From positions 1 through 22,786 of the forward strand of contig JASEFB010000020.1 in the NCBI GenBank assembly GCA_030019325.1: a stretch of DNA of 22,786 nt, read 5' to 3'. This document shows, piece after piece, positions 13,064 through 21,899 of this stretch. The translations under genes were made by a program, and so were the position numbers. A model generated the notes under the pieces. That model searched no databases. It was not told where the DNA came from and was given only the letters and a program-made list of their open reading frames with translations. The stretch comes from an archaeon. Lineage in GTDB: Archaea > Halobacteriota > Syntropharchaeia > Alkanophagales > Methanospirareceae. The stretch's first letter is position 1. Each line of letters begins with the position of its first letter.

Positions 13064-13570
13064 CTACTCAACCACATACCCCAACTTCTCACACAGCTCT
13101 CTTCTCCCTTTCTTCTCCTCCTCTGTCTCTATCCTATTCACTGATGTCCCATCAACCACACCGATCACTGCCCTTCCAAGTTCGGTCTCGGCAACAATGA
13201 CTTCCAAAGGGTTTGCAGACGCCACATACAAAGTTGCAACTGCGGGATGTGACTTCAAAACACCCAGCACATTTAGGGGAAAGGCATTATCCAGTATAAT
13301 AAAAAAAGTATGAGAAGCGGCGATTCTGAGGCAATTCTCACTCGCTAACTTCTTTAGGCCCTCGTCATTTCCGGTAACCCTCGTCAACCTCGGCGCCGCT
13401 TCGTTCATCGCAACGGCACATTTTATCCCTGGTACAGCGGTCAAGAGCGTCCTGAAGATATCATCACAAGCAAAGATGGTGAAATTACCCTGCCCGATTA
13501 TTACCTGCTTCTCCTCCGGATTCTTTACCTCTACACGTTCTATTTTTATCCCCGCTTCAACGGTATCCAC
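13064..13570 (-). CDS. Adenosine-specific kinase family protein (PF04008 type)
   Basis: 168 residues. The whole length matches the family by pattern: KQVIIGQGNFTIFACDDIFRTLLTAVPGIK, AMNEAAPRLTRVTGNDEGL, ASHTFFIILDNAFPLNVLGVLKSHP, then YVASANPLEVIVAETELGRAVIGVVDG near the end. Family members are small archaeal and bacterial proteins named for adenosine binding or phosphorylation in an early study; the physiological role is not established. No Walker A motif is present, as is normal for this family. The start is GTG 13570; no in-frame ATG lies close by, and the ribosome site is weak. It lies 49 bases after the ferredoxin gene on the same strand, probably in one transcript. Confidence 0.88.
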   Translation of the reverse strand: MDTVEAGIKIERVEVKNPEEKQVIIGQGNFTIFACDDIFRTLLTAVPGIKCAVAMNEAAPRLTRVTGNDEGLKKLASENCLRIAASHTFFIILDNAFPLNVLGVLKSHPAVATLYVASANPLEVIVAETELGRAVIGVVDGTSVNRIETEEEKKGRRELCEKLGYVVE

Positions 13571-13619
13571 TTTTTCGTCACTGGTTAGGTTTCATCAAAT
13601 GTTCTCAAGGGTTATTTTA

Positions 13620-13862
13620 CTACTCCGTTTCTATCATGCTTAACGCCCCTTGCTCGCATACGTCTATGCATACCTCACAATCGGTACACTCCTCGTTGTT
13701 TACCACTGAATGCTGTTCTCGTCCATGTGGAGCAGTGCTCGGGTCATCTTCGACCAAAGTTATGCACTCTACCGGGCACTCCTCCACGCATGCGCTCGTT
13801 CCCTTCTCCTTCCCTAAACTCTTACAGCCGTCACACTTCTCCAAATCTACATATGCTGGCAT
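13620..13862 (-). CDS. Two-cluster 4Fe-4S ferredoxin
   Basis: 80 residues. Two cysteine sets: C10-x2-C13-x11-C25-x3-C29-P and C59-x2-C62-x2-C65-x3-C69. The first has a long loop between the second and third cysteines, and C33 is an extra cysteine; this layout recalls the ferredoxin-like beta subunit of APS reductase rather than a simple clostridial ferredoxin, though no partner subunit is nearby. A soluble electron carrier is most likely. ATG 13862 has GGTGATG just upstream, and a TATA-like TTTTTATATA at about 13902-13912 supports a promoter directly before it. First gene of a probable two-gene transcript with the adenosine-specific-kinase family gene. Confidence 0.9.
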   Translation of the reverse strand: MPAYVDLEKCDGCKSLGKEKGTSACVEECPVECITLVEDDPSTAPHGREQHSVVNNEECTDCEVCIDVCEQGALSMIETE

Positions 13863-14160
13863 TTCTTTCTCATCACCTTTTTGTTCTATCTTTCTTTTTT
13901 CATCATATATAAAAATTGCTATTTTTTCGTGCCGATATAAGATTCATCTGCGAAGCTCATTCTTTTTATTCCCCCTTTTCGCCTCGATTTCGCTTGCGAA
14001 AGCGATTGAGAGAACGATTGAGGTGCAACTGAAGATAGACGATGAGTTATAATTTGTTGCTTGATAAAATATTAATTTTCGCCCTACCATCAACTTTATC
14101 AGTGAGGGTTGCTGGATATCAATAGAGAGCGGATGTGACTAACAATTTGGATTAAGGAAG
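13863..14160. promoter_or_regulatory. Divergent upstream region, ferredoxin / MEDS sensor
   Basis: 298 bases. The left end holds the ferredoxin ribosome site and TATA-like box. In the middle is a small hairpin TCGCTT-GCGA-AAGCGA (about 13989-14004) followed by a direct repeat CGATTGAG (two copies, 4 bases apart). A short open frame in this area is not convincing as a gene. AAGGAAG immediately before ATG 14161 is a weak ribosome site for the sensor gene. Confidence 0.35.
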
Positions 14161-15600
14161 ATGGGGCAAGGAAGAAGAAAATTGGGAATAGCCGTTGTAG
14201 GCGATGCCTCGTGGGGCACTCATGTCTGTCAATTTTATGAGAATAAAGAAGATTTGATTGATATTCTGGTACCCTATTTCAAGGCGGGGTTAGAGAATAA
14301 TGAGTCCTGTATTTGGGTTACTTCAGAGCCTTTACAGGCTGAGGATGCAAAGAGGGCATTAAAGAGAGTAGTAAAGAATCTAGATGAGTATATTGAAAAG
14401 GATCAGATCGAGATCCTCGATTACAGCCAGTGGTACACCAAATCAGGGAGGTTTGACTCTGATAAAGTCTTGCAGGGCTGGGCTGAGAGAGAGAATCAAG
14501 CGGTAAAACGAGGATTTGATGGACTACGCGTTGCTGTGAATACGTTTTGGCTTGAGAAAAGAGACTGGAAAGATTTCTCCGATCATGAATCATCGGTAAA
14601 CAAGGTCATTGGTAAATGTCGGATGATTGCCATGTGCACATATTCTCTTGATAAATGTGGAGCATCTGAAATCATAGACGTGGTTTCCAACCACAAATTC
14701 GCTCTTATTAAGAAGGACGGTAAATGGAGGTGTATTGAAAGTGCTGAGCGCAAGTATACGGAGGAGGAACTGAAAGCGGCTGTAAGGCAACTAAATGAGA
14801 CAAAAGATTATCTGGATAACATTATCAAGAGTTCTGCAGATGCGATCGTTGTTGTGGACATGGAAGGAATCGTGCATTCATGGAACAAAGCGGCGGAAGC
14901 TTACATGGGTTATACTGCAGCAGAGGTGATAGGCGAGAGCAACAAAAAATTTTTTGCGGATTCTAAAGAAGCGGACAGGATAATGGAGCTGGTGCTGAGA
15001 GATGGGGAGCTTAAAAATTATAGAACAATCGTATTAAGCAAAGATGGAAGATTGGTACACATCAGCATGTCGGCAGCATTGTTAAGGGACAAAAATGGGG
15101 TACCGATCGGGACTGTTCGGGTGAGCCGGGATATCACCAAAGAGGTGGAACTGGAGCGAAAGATAAAAGAGGAGCGGGATAACCTGGATTTAATCTTTGA
15201 AAATATGGTGGACGGCGTATACATTGTATCAAGGGACTATAAAGTGGAATTCATGAACAAAATTTTGATTGACGAGTTCGGAGACCGGGTCGGTGGTATT
15301 TGCTATGAGGTGTTTCATAAAAGGGAGGAGCCCTGTCCTCGGTGCAAGAATCCCGAAGTATTGAGCGGCAAGACGGTGCGATGGGAGTGGCATTCTCGGA
15401 GGAAGAATAAGACGTATGACCTCATTGAGACACCCCTGAAGAATATTGATGGCACGCTGTCAAAATTAACGATCTTTAGAGACATCACCGATCGCAAGCT
15501 TGCGGAAGAGCAAATCAAGGGGTCGCTCAGAGAAAAAGAAAATCTCTTGCGACAACTACACCACCGAGTGTTATGGATATTGAAGGATTTTTTATCATAG
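14161..15600 (+). CDS. MEDS-PAS-PAS sensor protein truncated at the histidine-kinase H-box
   Basis: 479 residues. Residues 15-190 match a MEDS domain (methanogen/methylotroph DcmR-type sensory domain): GTHVCQFYENKEDLIDILVPYFKAGLE, CIWVTSEPL, MCTYSLDKC. Then PAS at about 213-330 (DYLDNIIKSSADAIVVVDMEG ... VSRDITKEVELE) and PAS at about 342-450, which carries CYEVFHKREEPCPRC, a cysteine-containing variant found in some PAS sensors. After DITDRKLAEEQ comes SLREKENLLRQLHHRV, the start of a HisKA_2-type H-box, but the usual KNNLQ is replaced by LWILKDFLS and a stop. The dimerisation and ATPase domains are absent downstream. So it is probably a 3'-truncated histidine kinase; it could still sense but not phosphorylate. 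Confidence 0.88.
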   Translation: MGQGRRKLGIAVVGDASWGTHVCQFYENKEDLIDILVPYFKAGLENNESCIWVTSEPLQAEDAKRALKRVVKNLDEYIEKDQIEILDYSQWYTKSGRFDSDKVLQGWAERENQAVKRGFDGLRVAVNTFWLEKRDWKDFSDHESSVNKVIGKCRMIAMCTYSLDKCGASEIIDVVSNHKFALIKKDGKWRCIESAERKYTEEELKAAVRQLNETKDYLDNIIKSSADAIVVVDMEGIVHSWNKAAEAYMGYTAAEVIGESNKKFFADSKEADRIMELVLRDGELKNYRTIVLSKDGRLVHISMSAALLRDKNGVPIGTVRVSRDITKEVELERKIKEERDNLDLIFENMVDGVYIVSRDYKVEFMNKILIDEFGDRVGGICYEVFHKREEPCPRCKNPEVLSGKTVRWEWHSRRKNKTYDLIETPLKNIDGTLSKLTIFRDITDRKLAEEQIKGSLREKENLLRQLHHRVLWILKDFLS

Positions 15601-15683
15601 ATGATTTTACGGTGGTTCAAAACTATTTTAATTAAATCACTTTCCATTCAAATTAAAATTCGATTAATGCGAAGTGGATTTGG

Positions 15684-18656
15684 CTAAACAAATTCTATTG
15701 CGAGGTGAATATCCTTTTTGCCTATTTTCCAATTCTTCTCATAAATTTGCTCACCCTTCGCTGAGCTCGATCCCTCTTCTATACCTACGGCAAGCGTCTC
15801 CGCACAAATATAATCCTGGAATTTCTTTATCGCCTCTTTTACCGCCTCATCACCCTCGTACATGATTCTTATCTTCGCCGTATATTCCAGGTCACGATCC
15901 TTCCTCATACCCTGTATCCTTCGCACGATGTCTCTAACCAACCCTTCCTCTATGAGCGTATTGTCTAAGGAAATGTCCAAAAACAAGGTTGTACCTTCAT
16001 CCACTTCTACCTGGTTATAGTTCTCCGCGGCGGCTACACCTTCTTCAAATTTCACGCCGTGAACATTCAACTCGTCCTGCAATATCCCCGCCAAACTCGC
16101 CGCTTTCTCCTTCTCGCCCTCACCACAAACGACTACAACTTCCCTCAATGGCTGTCGGACCTTTATCCCTGCATCTGACCTCGCTCGCCTACCCGCTTCT
16201 ACTAATCTGGAAACCAACTCCATCGAATCCTCTAATTCAATTTCTATGAGCGATTCATCCGGAGTGGGGTAGTCGCACAGATGCACACTTTCGAGCTCGT
16301 CTTCTGAAACTCCCCGCACCATATTCTGATAGATGTGCTCGGTGATGAACGGTACGAAAGGAGCGAGCAGTTTGCACAGAGCAACAAGGACCTCATACAG
16401 CGTTAAATAGGCACAATCCTTATCAAAGTTCTCCTCGACAATCCAGAACCGCCTCCGTGACCGCCGTATATACCAGTTGCTCAGGTCTGCGATGACGAAC
16501 TCTTCTAATTTCCTCACGGCAACGTGAATTTCAAACCGTTCAAGAGCGTCAATGACGTCCTTCGTGAGTGTGTTCAACCTCGATACAATCCATCTGTCTA
16601 TTGCACTCCTTTTCTCCACCGGGATATTCTTCCCTTTCGGACTGAAATTGTCTATGGTGGCGTAGGTGACGAAGAAGAAATAAGAGTTCCAGAGCGTATT
16701 CAAGAACTTATTTTGCTTCTCTCGTATCGCAGAGACCGAGAATCGAATGTCCTCTGTTAAGGGACCTGCGGTGAAGAGATACCACCGTAACGCATCTGCT
16801 CCGTCAGTATTAAATATATCATTTATGTCAACGACGTTCCCCTTGCTCTTACTCATCTTCACGCCCTTCTCATCCAATATATGCCCGAGCGAGAGCACAT
16901 TGAGATAGGGCGGGGCATCAAAAATCGCAGTTGAAACCCCAAGAAGGGAATAGAACCAGCCCCTCGTCTGGTCTATCGCTTCGGTAATGAAATCAGCGGG
17001 GAAGTTCTGGTTGAACTCCTCATCCTCAAAGGGGTAGTGCCATTGCGCAAAGGGGGCAGAACCTGAATCATACCAGCAATCGATCACATCTTTTACCCGT
17101 CTCGCATCGCTGCCACACTCTTCGCACTTCAGCACCACGTCGTCAATATACGGTCTATGGAGGTCAATGCCGAGAGAAACAGAATTCTTTGCCTTTTCTC
17201 GTAATTCCTCTATACTAGCCACACAATACTGCTTCCCACAACTGGTGCATATCCATATATTCAACGGCGTGCCCCAGAATCGCTCCCTGCTGAGCGCCCA
17301 ATCCTCAATATTCTCCAGGAAGTTACCAAATCGCCCATATTTCAAATGCTTGGGATACCAATTGATCTTTTCATTATTAGCAAGCAAATTATCACGGAGC
17401 GCCGACATTGCAATAAACCACGATTCCCGTGCGTAATACAAAAGGGGCGAATTACACCTCCAGCAGAAGGGGTACGAGTGCAAATACCGGCCCTCTTTAT
17501 ATAAGGAACCCTGCTCCTTTAGCATTTCGATTATAAGCTTATCGGCATCCTTCACGAACATTCCTTCCAGTGGTGGGACTTCATTTGTAAAACGCCCTTC
17601 ACTATTCACGGGTTGTGAAAAACCAAGCTTTTTCTCCCGGCATACCTCGTAATCTACTTCCCCAAATGCTGGTGCTATATGAACGACTCCAGTACCTTCC
17701 TCTAGGGTGACGAAATCTGCGGTGATTACTTTATGCGATTTACCCCCTTCTACCTTCGCATAGTCAAAAAGCCGTTCATATTCTAAATCTTCCAGATCTT
17801 TACCCGTAAATTGTTCTAATATCTCGTATTCGCCTTCTAAAACATCCAATCGAGCTTCGGCAAGGATCAAAACCGCTTCTTCAGCTCCCTCTTTTACTCG
17901 TACCTTTACATACCTGTGTAGAGGATGGACCGCAAGTGCGATATTCCCCAAGAGTGTCCATGGCGTCGTGGTCCAGGCTAACAGGTAGAGCGGTTCAGGA
18001 TCCTTCTCGTGCTTCAATTTGAACTTCACGTATACCGAAGGGTCTTCCACATCTTGATAGCCCTGTGCTACTTCATGGCTACTCAGCGTGGTCTCACACC
18101 GCGGACAGAAAGGAACGACTTTATGCCCTTTATAAAGCAAGCCCTTCTTCCATATCTCTTTTAATGACCACCAGACCGATTCTATATACTTATTATCAAA
18201 CGTTATGTAGGGGTCATCCATATCTATCCAGAATCCGACACGTTTGGTGGCATTAACCCACTCTTTTTCATACCTGAAGACCGATTCCTTACATTTTCGG
18301 TTGAATTTCTCTATCCCGTATATCTCTATCTCTCGCTTGGTGCTTATCCCCAGCTCCTTCTCCACTTCGATCTCCACTGGCAGACCATGTGTGTCCCAGC
18401 CCGCTTTTCTTCGCACATAGAACCCGCGCATCGTTTTGTATCTCAGCACGAGGTCTTTGACAACCCTTGTAAGTATATGCCCTGGGTGTGGAAGCCCATT
18501 TGCAGTTGGTGGACCTTCAACAAAAACGAATTTATCACGGCCCTCCCTCCGGTCTACGCTGCGCTCAAAGGTCTTTTCTCTAGCCCACCGCGCTAATATT
18601 CCCTCTTCCAGCTTTAAAAAATCTGCTTTCTGCGGTTCGCTTCTGAAATACGGCAT
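15684..18656 (-). CDS. ileS: Isoleucyl-tRNA synthetase
   Basis: 990 residues. Class I signature HPGH at 57-60 (in ANGLPHPGHILTR), KMSKS at 600-604, and family blocks GWDTHGLPVEIEVEKELGI and TRGWFYSLL. CP1 editing domain blocks such as LAWTTTPWTLLGN and GTGVVHIAPAFGEVDYE are present, as are zinc-type CxxC pairs (CPRCETTLS, CWRC, CTSCGKQYC, CEECGS). The C-terminal anticodon-binding and tail regions are complete, so the gene looks intact. It charges tRNA-Ile with isoleucine and edits valine in the cytoplasm. ATG 18656 has AGGGG/GGAGA just upstream. A 9-bp hairpin sits about 20-40 bases before the start codon. Single-gene transcript as far as can be seen. Confidence 0.97.
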   Translation of the reverse strand: MPYFRSEPQKADFLKLEEGILARWAREKTFERSVDRREGRDKFVFVEGPPTANGLPHPGHILTRVVKDLVLRYKTMRGFYVRRKAGWDTHGLPVEIEVEKELGISTKREIEIYGIEKFNRKCKESVFRYEKEWVNATKRVGFWIDMDDPYITFDNKYIESVWWSLKEIWKKGLLYKGHKVVPFCPRCETTLSSHEVAQGYQDVEDPSVYVKFKLKHEKDPEPLYLLAWTTTPWTLLGNIALAVHPLHRYVKVRVKEGAEEAVLILAEARLDVLEGEYEILEQFTGKDLEDLEYERLFDYAKVEGGKSHKVITADFVTLEEGTGVVHIAPAFGEVDYEVCREKKLGFSQPVNSEGRFTNEVPPLEGMFVKDADKLIIEMLKEQGSLYKEGRYLHSYPFCWRCNSPLLYYARESWFIAMSALRDNLLANNEKINWYPKHLKYGRFGNFLENIEDWALSRERFWGTPLNIWICTSCGKQYCVASIEELREKAKNSVSLGIDLHRPYIDDVVLKCEECGSDARRVKDVIDCWYDSGSAPFAQWHYPFEDEEFNQNFPADFITEAIDQTRGWFYSLLGVSTAIFDAPPYLNVLSLGHILDEKGVKMSKSKGNVVDINDIFNTDGADALRWYLFTAGPLTEDIRFSVSAIREKQNKFLNTLWNSYFFFVTYATIDNFSPKGKNIPVEKRSAIDRWIVSRLNTLTKDVIDALERFEIHVAVRKLEEFVIADLSNWYIRRSRRRFWIVEENFDKDCAYLTLYEVLVALCKLLAPFVPFITEHIYQNMVRGVSEDELESVHLCDYPTPDESLIEIELEDSMELVSRLVEAGRRARSDAGIKVRQPLREVVVVCGEGEKEKAASLAGILQDELNVHGVKFEEGVAAAENYNQVEVDEGTTLFLDISLDNTLIEEGLVRDIVRRIQGMRKDRDLEYTAKIRIMYEGDEAVKEAIKKFQDYICAETLAVGIEEGSSSAKGEQIYEKNWKIGKKDIHLAIEFV

Positions 18657-18934
18657 ACCCCTATCTCCATCACAGAGCTTTCTTAAAAAGAAAGCTTTAC
18701 CAATGAATAAAAAAACCTTTGTTTTTAAAAGGAAAAGTTTTAGTGCATATTTGGTGCTGGTTGATTTTATCAGGCGTTTTTTAATGATAAAAGATAAAAT
18801 TGCATTTTGGCTTGTTCCGTCCTTAAGTCCTGGATAAGCTCATCAATTTTTTGATTTCTCTATACGATTTGGAGATTAGCTCAAGATTATTAATCATTGA
18901 AAGAGAAGATGTTCATTAAGTGCAGCGGGCAAAA
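18657..18934. promoter_or_regulatory. Divergent upstream region, ileS / ATP-grasp gene
   Basis: 278 A/T-rich bases. On the ileS side there is a hairpin AGCTTTCTT-AAA-AAGAAAGCT (18676-18696) and, behind it, an A/T run near 18704-18712 that could be the ileS TATA box, which would place the hairpin at the very 5' end of the ileS leader. On the other side CTCTATACGATTTG near 18858-18871 and TTATTAATC near 18888-18896 are possible promoter parts for the ATP-grasp gene. No ORF is supported. Confidence 0.4.
18676..18696. other. Inverted repeat in the ileS leader
   Basis: Perfect 9-bp stem with a 3-base loop, 20 bases before the ileS ATG on its 5' side and directly before the ribosome site. It may affect ileS expression or stop plus-strand transcription. 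The sequence shows only the symmetry; the role is inference. Confidence 0.5.
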
Positions 18935-20077
18935 ATGCAGGAGATACATAAAATATTGGCAATAGGATATTCCGTCAGGCATATTGTGTGTTCGGGCAGG
19001 AGAGCAGGCTATGAGATGTATGCAGCGGATGCCTTTGGTGATGTTGATACGAGGAGCTGTGCAAAAAGCTATTTCCCTTTAAATGCACTTCAGCTTCATG
19101 CTCATTTCGAATACCTTAAAGAAAGGATAAGAGAGATGGATGGTGTGATCGTAGCGTCGGGGTTTGAGAGTGCGGATTTTGGGTTTTTAAACGAAGAAGA
19201 GATGAAAAAGATATTGGGGAATGCACCGAGGAAGATGAAAGCAATATCGAATAAAACGTGGCTTTCATCTCGATTAGACGATTTAGGTATCCCCCATCCG
19301 CTTACCTATACAGGCAGAGAAATAGCAGCAGCAGAAGAAAAAGCGAAGCACTTTCATTATCCCGTGGTAGCAAAGCCCGCGTGTGGTGGTGGAGGGACTG
19401 CCAATTTCTTCTGCACTGATGAGAAGGAGTTGCTTCGATGGGCTAACCAACTACCCGAATTTTTGTATCAGGAATATATACGAGGAAAAAATGCGTCTGT
19501 ATCTCTAATTGCGACCAAAAAAGAGGCGATTTCGGTAAGTGTGAATGAGCAGTTGATAGGTTTGGATGCTCTTTGCGCTTCCGGCCCCTTTGTCTATTGC
19601 GGAAACATCTCACCGTTTGTAACAACATTTTCGGCTCGGATGTGCGAGATTGCGGAAGAATTAACAAATGAATTGGGATTAATAGGCTCTAACGGCGTTG
19701 ATTTTGTCTGTACTGACGATGATCCCTTCGTCATAGAAGTGAATCCACGCTTTCAAGGAAGTCTGGACACCGTGGAGCTTTCTACCGGTTTAAACTTAGT
19801 AGATGCACAGGTGAAAGCGGTGAGAGGAAAGTTACCAGAAAGGGCAGAGACGAAACGATATGCGGCAAAAGCGATTACATTTGCCAAAGAAGAAGGGATT
19901 GTCATAGAAGATTTTGATAAAGGGGTTGGAATAGTTGATATCCCGGAGAAAGGCAGGATTTTAAAGCTTGGGGAGCCAATAGCCACCGGAATAGGGGTTG
20001 GAAAGGGCAGGGAACATGCTTTTGCCGAGGCGATGAAAAGAGTTGCCAGTATACAAGCAGGTGTGAGGTATAGATAA
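18935..20077 (+). CDS. ATP-grasp enzyme (COG2232-like predicted carboxylate-amine ligase)
   Basis: 380 residues from ATG 18935; an in-frame GTG at 18920 is less likely. The N-terminal part HKILAIGYSVRHIVCSGRRAGY then AADAFGDVDTRSCAK is a Rossmann-like preATP-grasp domain. The ATP-grasp core shows KPACGGGGTANFF at about 147-158 (glycine loop over phosphates), FLYQEYIRGKNASVSLI, and the metal-binding end EVNPRFQGSLDTVE with E268 and N270. Such enzymes ligate a carboxylate to an amine through an acyl phosphate. The pattern is that of an archaeal group often seen in methanogens and relatives; the substrate is unknown. The GH13 gene follows after 8 bases, so the two are probably one transcript, but no shared pathway is evident. 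Confidence 0.82.
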   Translation: MQEIHKILAIGYSVRHIVCSGRRAGYEMYAADAFGDVDTRSCAKSYFPLNALQLHAHFEYLKERIREMDGVIVASGFESADFGFLNEEEMKKILGNAPRKMKAISNKTWLSSRLDDLGIPHPLTYTGREIAAAEEKAKHFHYPVVAKPACGGGGTANFFCTDEKELLRWANQLPEFLYQEYIRGKNASVSLIATKKEAISVSVNEQLIGLDALCASGPFVYCGNISPFVTTFSARMCEIAEELTNELGLIGSNGVDFVCTDDDPFVIEVNPRFQGSLDTVELSTGLNLVDAQVKAVRGKLPERAETKRYAAKAITFAKEEGIVIEDFDKGVGIVDIPEKGRILKLGEPIATGIGVGKGREHAFAEAMKRVASIQAGVRYR

Positions 20078-20085
20078 AAAAACGG

Positions 20086-21816
20086 ATGAAAATGTCGAAA
20101 AACATGGGATCGGTAAACGAGTTAGACTTTACACCACAGGATGAAGTCTTCCCATCACCGCGCGACTGGAGAGATCAGTTCATATATTTCCTTTTAGTCG
20201 ATCGGTTCGATAACAATCAGGATAATATCCCGCCCTCTGACTCACACTCAGCTCCTCGGGGTCGCGATTTTGAACAGAGTAAATCATTTCAAGGAGGAAA
20301 TCTCAAAGGCGTCACCCGTCAACTGGATTACATCCGGAATCTTGGTTGCACTGCTATCTGGTTAAGTCCTATCTTCAAAAACCGTCAGGAGAAAAATGAC
20401 ACCTACCATGGATATGGCATTCAGAACTTTCTGGAGGTTGACAAGCGGTTTGGAACTTTGGAGAACCTTCAGGAACTGGTGAAGCAGGCCCACGCACGAG
20501 GTATGTATGTCATCCTGGATATCATCCTCAACCACACCGGCGACAACTGGGCGTATCCAGGTGATTACCCCTACTATTATTGGCCCGATGCACCAGGCCC
20601 CTTTGACTTTGGTTTTTGGCGGGAAGTTGATCCCACACGGGGTTTTCAGAGTGATGATGCTGCCTGGCCTAAGGAGCTTCAGGATCGGGAATGTTATAAG
20701 AGAAGGGGGCAGATTTGGAATTGGAACGACCCCGATCAGGCAATCAACGGTGACTTTCAGAGCTTGAAAGAACTGGATATTACTAAACCCAAAGTGTTAG
20801 ATACCCTTATCAAAGTCTATAAATACTGGATTGCTATCACGGATATTGACGGGTTCCGCGTAGATACCGTCAAACACATGGAATCGAGCGCAACTGCTAT
20901 ATTTTGTAATGCGGTACGTGAATATGCCAAACGGATTGGCAAACATAATTTCTTTATATTTGGTGAAGTAGTGGGGGACGATCTGACCTTACAGCGCTAT
21001 ATTGGGCGTAACAGCCGTATCGAAGGGACTAATGAGCGGTTCCCTTCACTCGATGCCTGTCTGGATTTTCCCTTGTATTTTATCTTGGAAGAAGTTATCA
21101 AAGGATTTACGAATCCATCCCACTTGCGTGAGCGTTACGAGCGATTCAAGACGCTGTATGCGGATCATGGGGAGGCAAGCCGCTACTTTGTCACCTTCGT
21201 GGATAACCACGACCAGATGTCCAGACCTTACCGGCGTTTTATGCACGGCGATCCAGATCTTCAGCAGGCAGTCCTTGCAATTGGCTATCTTCTTACCTGT
21301 CAGGGTATTCCATGCATTTATTATGGTACTGAGCAAAGATTCGATGGAGGTGGGGACGATGATGAGTATGTCAGGGAATGCATGTTCGGTGGCAGATGGG
21401 GAGCTTTTGATACGACTGGAGTTCATTTCTTCAATGAACAGCATCAAATTTATCAGGGTATTAAGACTATCGCAATGATAAGGGCTCAGGAGCCTGCTTT
21501 GAGGTATGGACGCCTTTATTTCCGTGAGATATCTGAAGATGGCGATACGTTCAGATATCCCACTAACGGGCAATGCACCCTTGCGTTCTCCAGAATTTTG
21601 GATACTGATGAGGTTCTTGTTGCTATGAACCTCGATGCTTCTAAGAGACGAGACTGGATAACTGTTGATAGGAACCTTAACTCACCGGGCACTACGATGA
21701 TTGATAGGTTAAACGGAAGTACTCCCATAATGGTCGAAGAATCGCCTTACGGACGAGCTTACGTTTGCCTTCCACTTCAGGGGCATCAAATGGCAATACT
21801 TACGCGTAAAAAATAA
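20086..21816 (+). CDS. GH13 family glycoside hydrolase (alpha-amylase type)
   Basis: 576 residues, no signal peptide, so cytoplasmic. Catalytic (beta/alpha)8 barrel with the GH13 regions: DIILNHTGD (region I), GFRVDTVKH with nucleophile D260 (region II), FGEV with acid/base E294 (region III), and FVDNHD with D376 (region IV). N-terminal YFLLVDRFDNNQ and GGNLKGVTRQLDYIRNLG are typical too. It would cleave or transfer alpha-glucosidic bonds of glycogen, malto-oligosaccharides or trehalose-type sugars; specificity cannot be read from this. Arginine codons in the first two thirds are mainly CGN, while the preceding ATP-grasp gene mainly uses AGA/AGG, which hints at transfer from another genome. 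Start ATG 20086 or ATG 20092, which has GGATGA before it. Confidence 0.93.
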   Translation: MKMSKNMGSVNELDFTPQDEVFPSPRDWRDQFIYFLLVDRFDNNQDNIPPSDSHSAPRGRDFEQSKSFQGGNLKGVTRQLDYIRNLGCTAIWLSPIFKNRQEKNDTYHGYGIQNFLEVDKRFGTLENLQELVKQAHARGMYVILDIILNHTGDNWAYPGDYPYYYWPDAPGPFDFGFWREVDPTRGFQSDDAAWPKELQDRECYKRRGQIWNWNDPDQAINGDFQSLKELDITKPKVLDTLIKVYKYWIAITDIDGFRVDTVKHMESSATAIFCNAVREYAKRIGKHNFFIFGEVVGDDLTLQRYIGRNSRIEGTNERFPSLDACLDFPLYFILEEVIKGFTNPSHLRERYERFKTLYADHGEASRYFVTFVDNHDQMSRPYRRFMHGDPDLQQAVLAIGYLLTCQGIPCIYYGTEQRFDGGGDDDEYVRECMFGGRWGAFDTTGVHFFNEQHQIYQGIKTIAMIRAQEPALRYGRLYFREISEDGDTFRYPTNGQCTLAFSRILDTDEVLVAMNLDASKRRDWITVDRNLNSPGTTMIDRLNGSTPIMVEESPYGRAYVCLPLQGHQMAILTRKK

Positions 21817-21899
21817 AGGAAGCTTACTAACTCCGGGACAAGAGAGTATTTTAAAAAGTTTTTATAGTATAAAATTATAAATATGCTTTGGGTGATAAG

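Noticed and set aside
13043..13074. GGGGTTCAAGACCC followed by CAACCA, like a tRNA T-arm and CCA end
   Set aside because: No matching 5' acceptor strand, D-arm or anticodon arm is found upstream, and the CAACCA part lies in the end of the adenosine-specific-kinase gene.
13636..14052. 138-codon plus-strand open frame
   Set aside because: Its first half is antisense to the ferredoxin gene and the predicted protein is low-complexity serine/histidine-rich; the tail alone (AIERTIEVQLKIDDEL) is too short to support a gene.
15601..15683. Short frame after the MEDS sensor as a continuation of the kinase
   Set aside because: It gives about 20 residues without kinase motifs before a stop.
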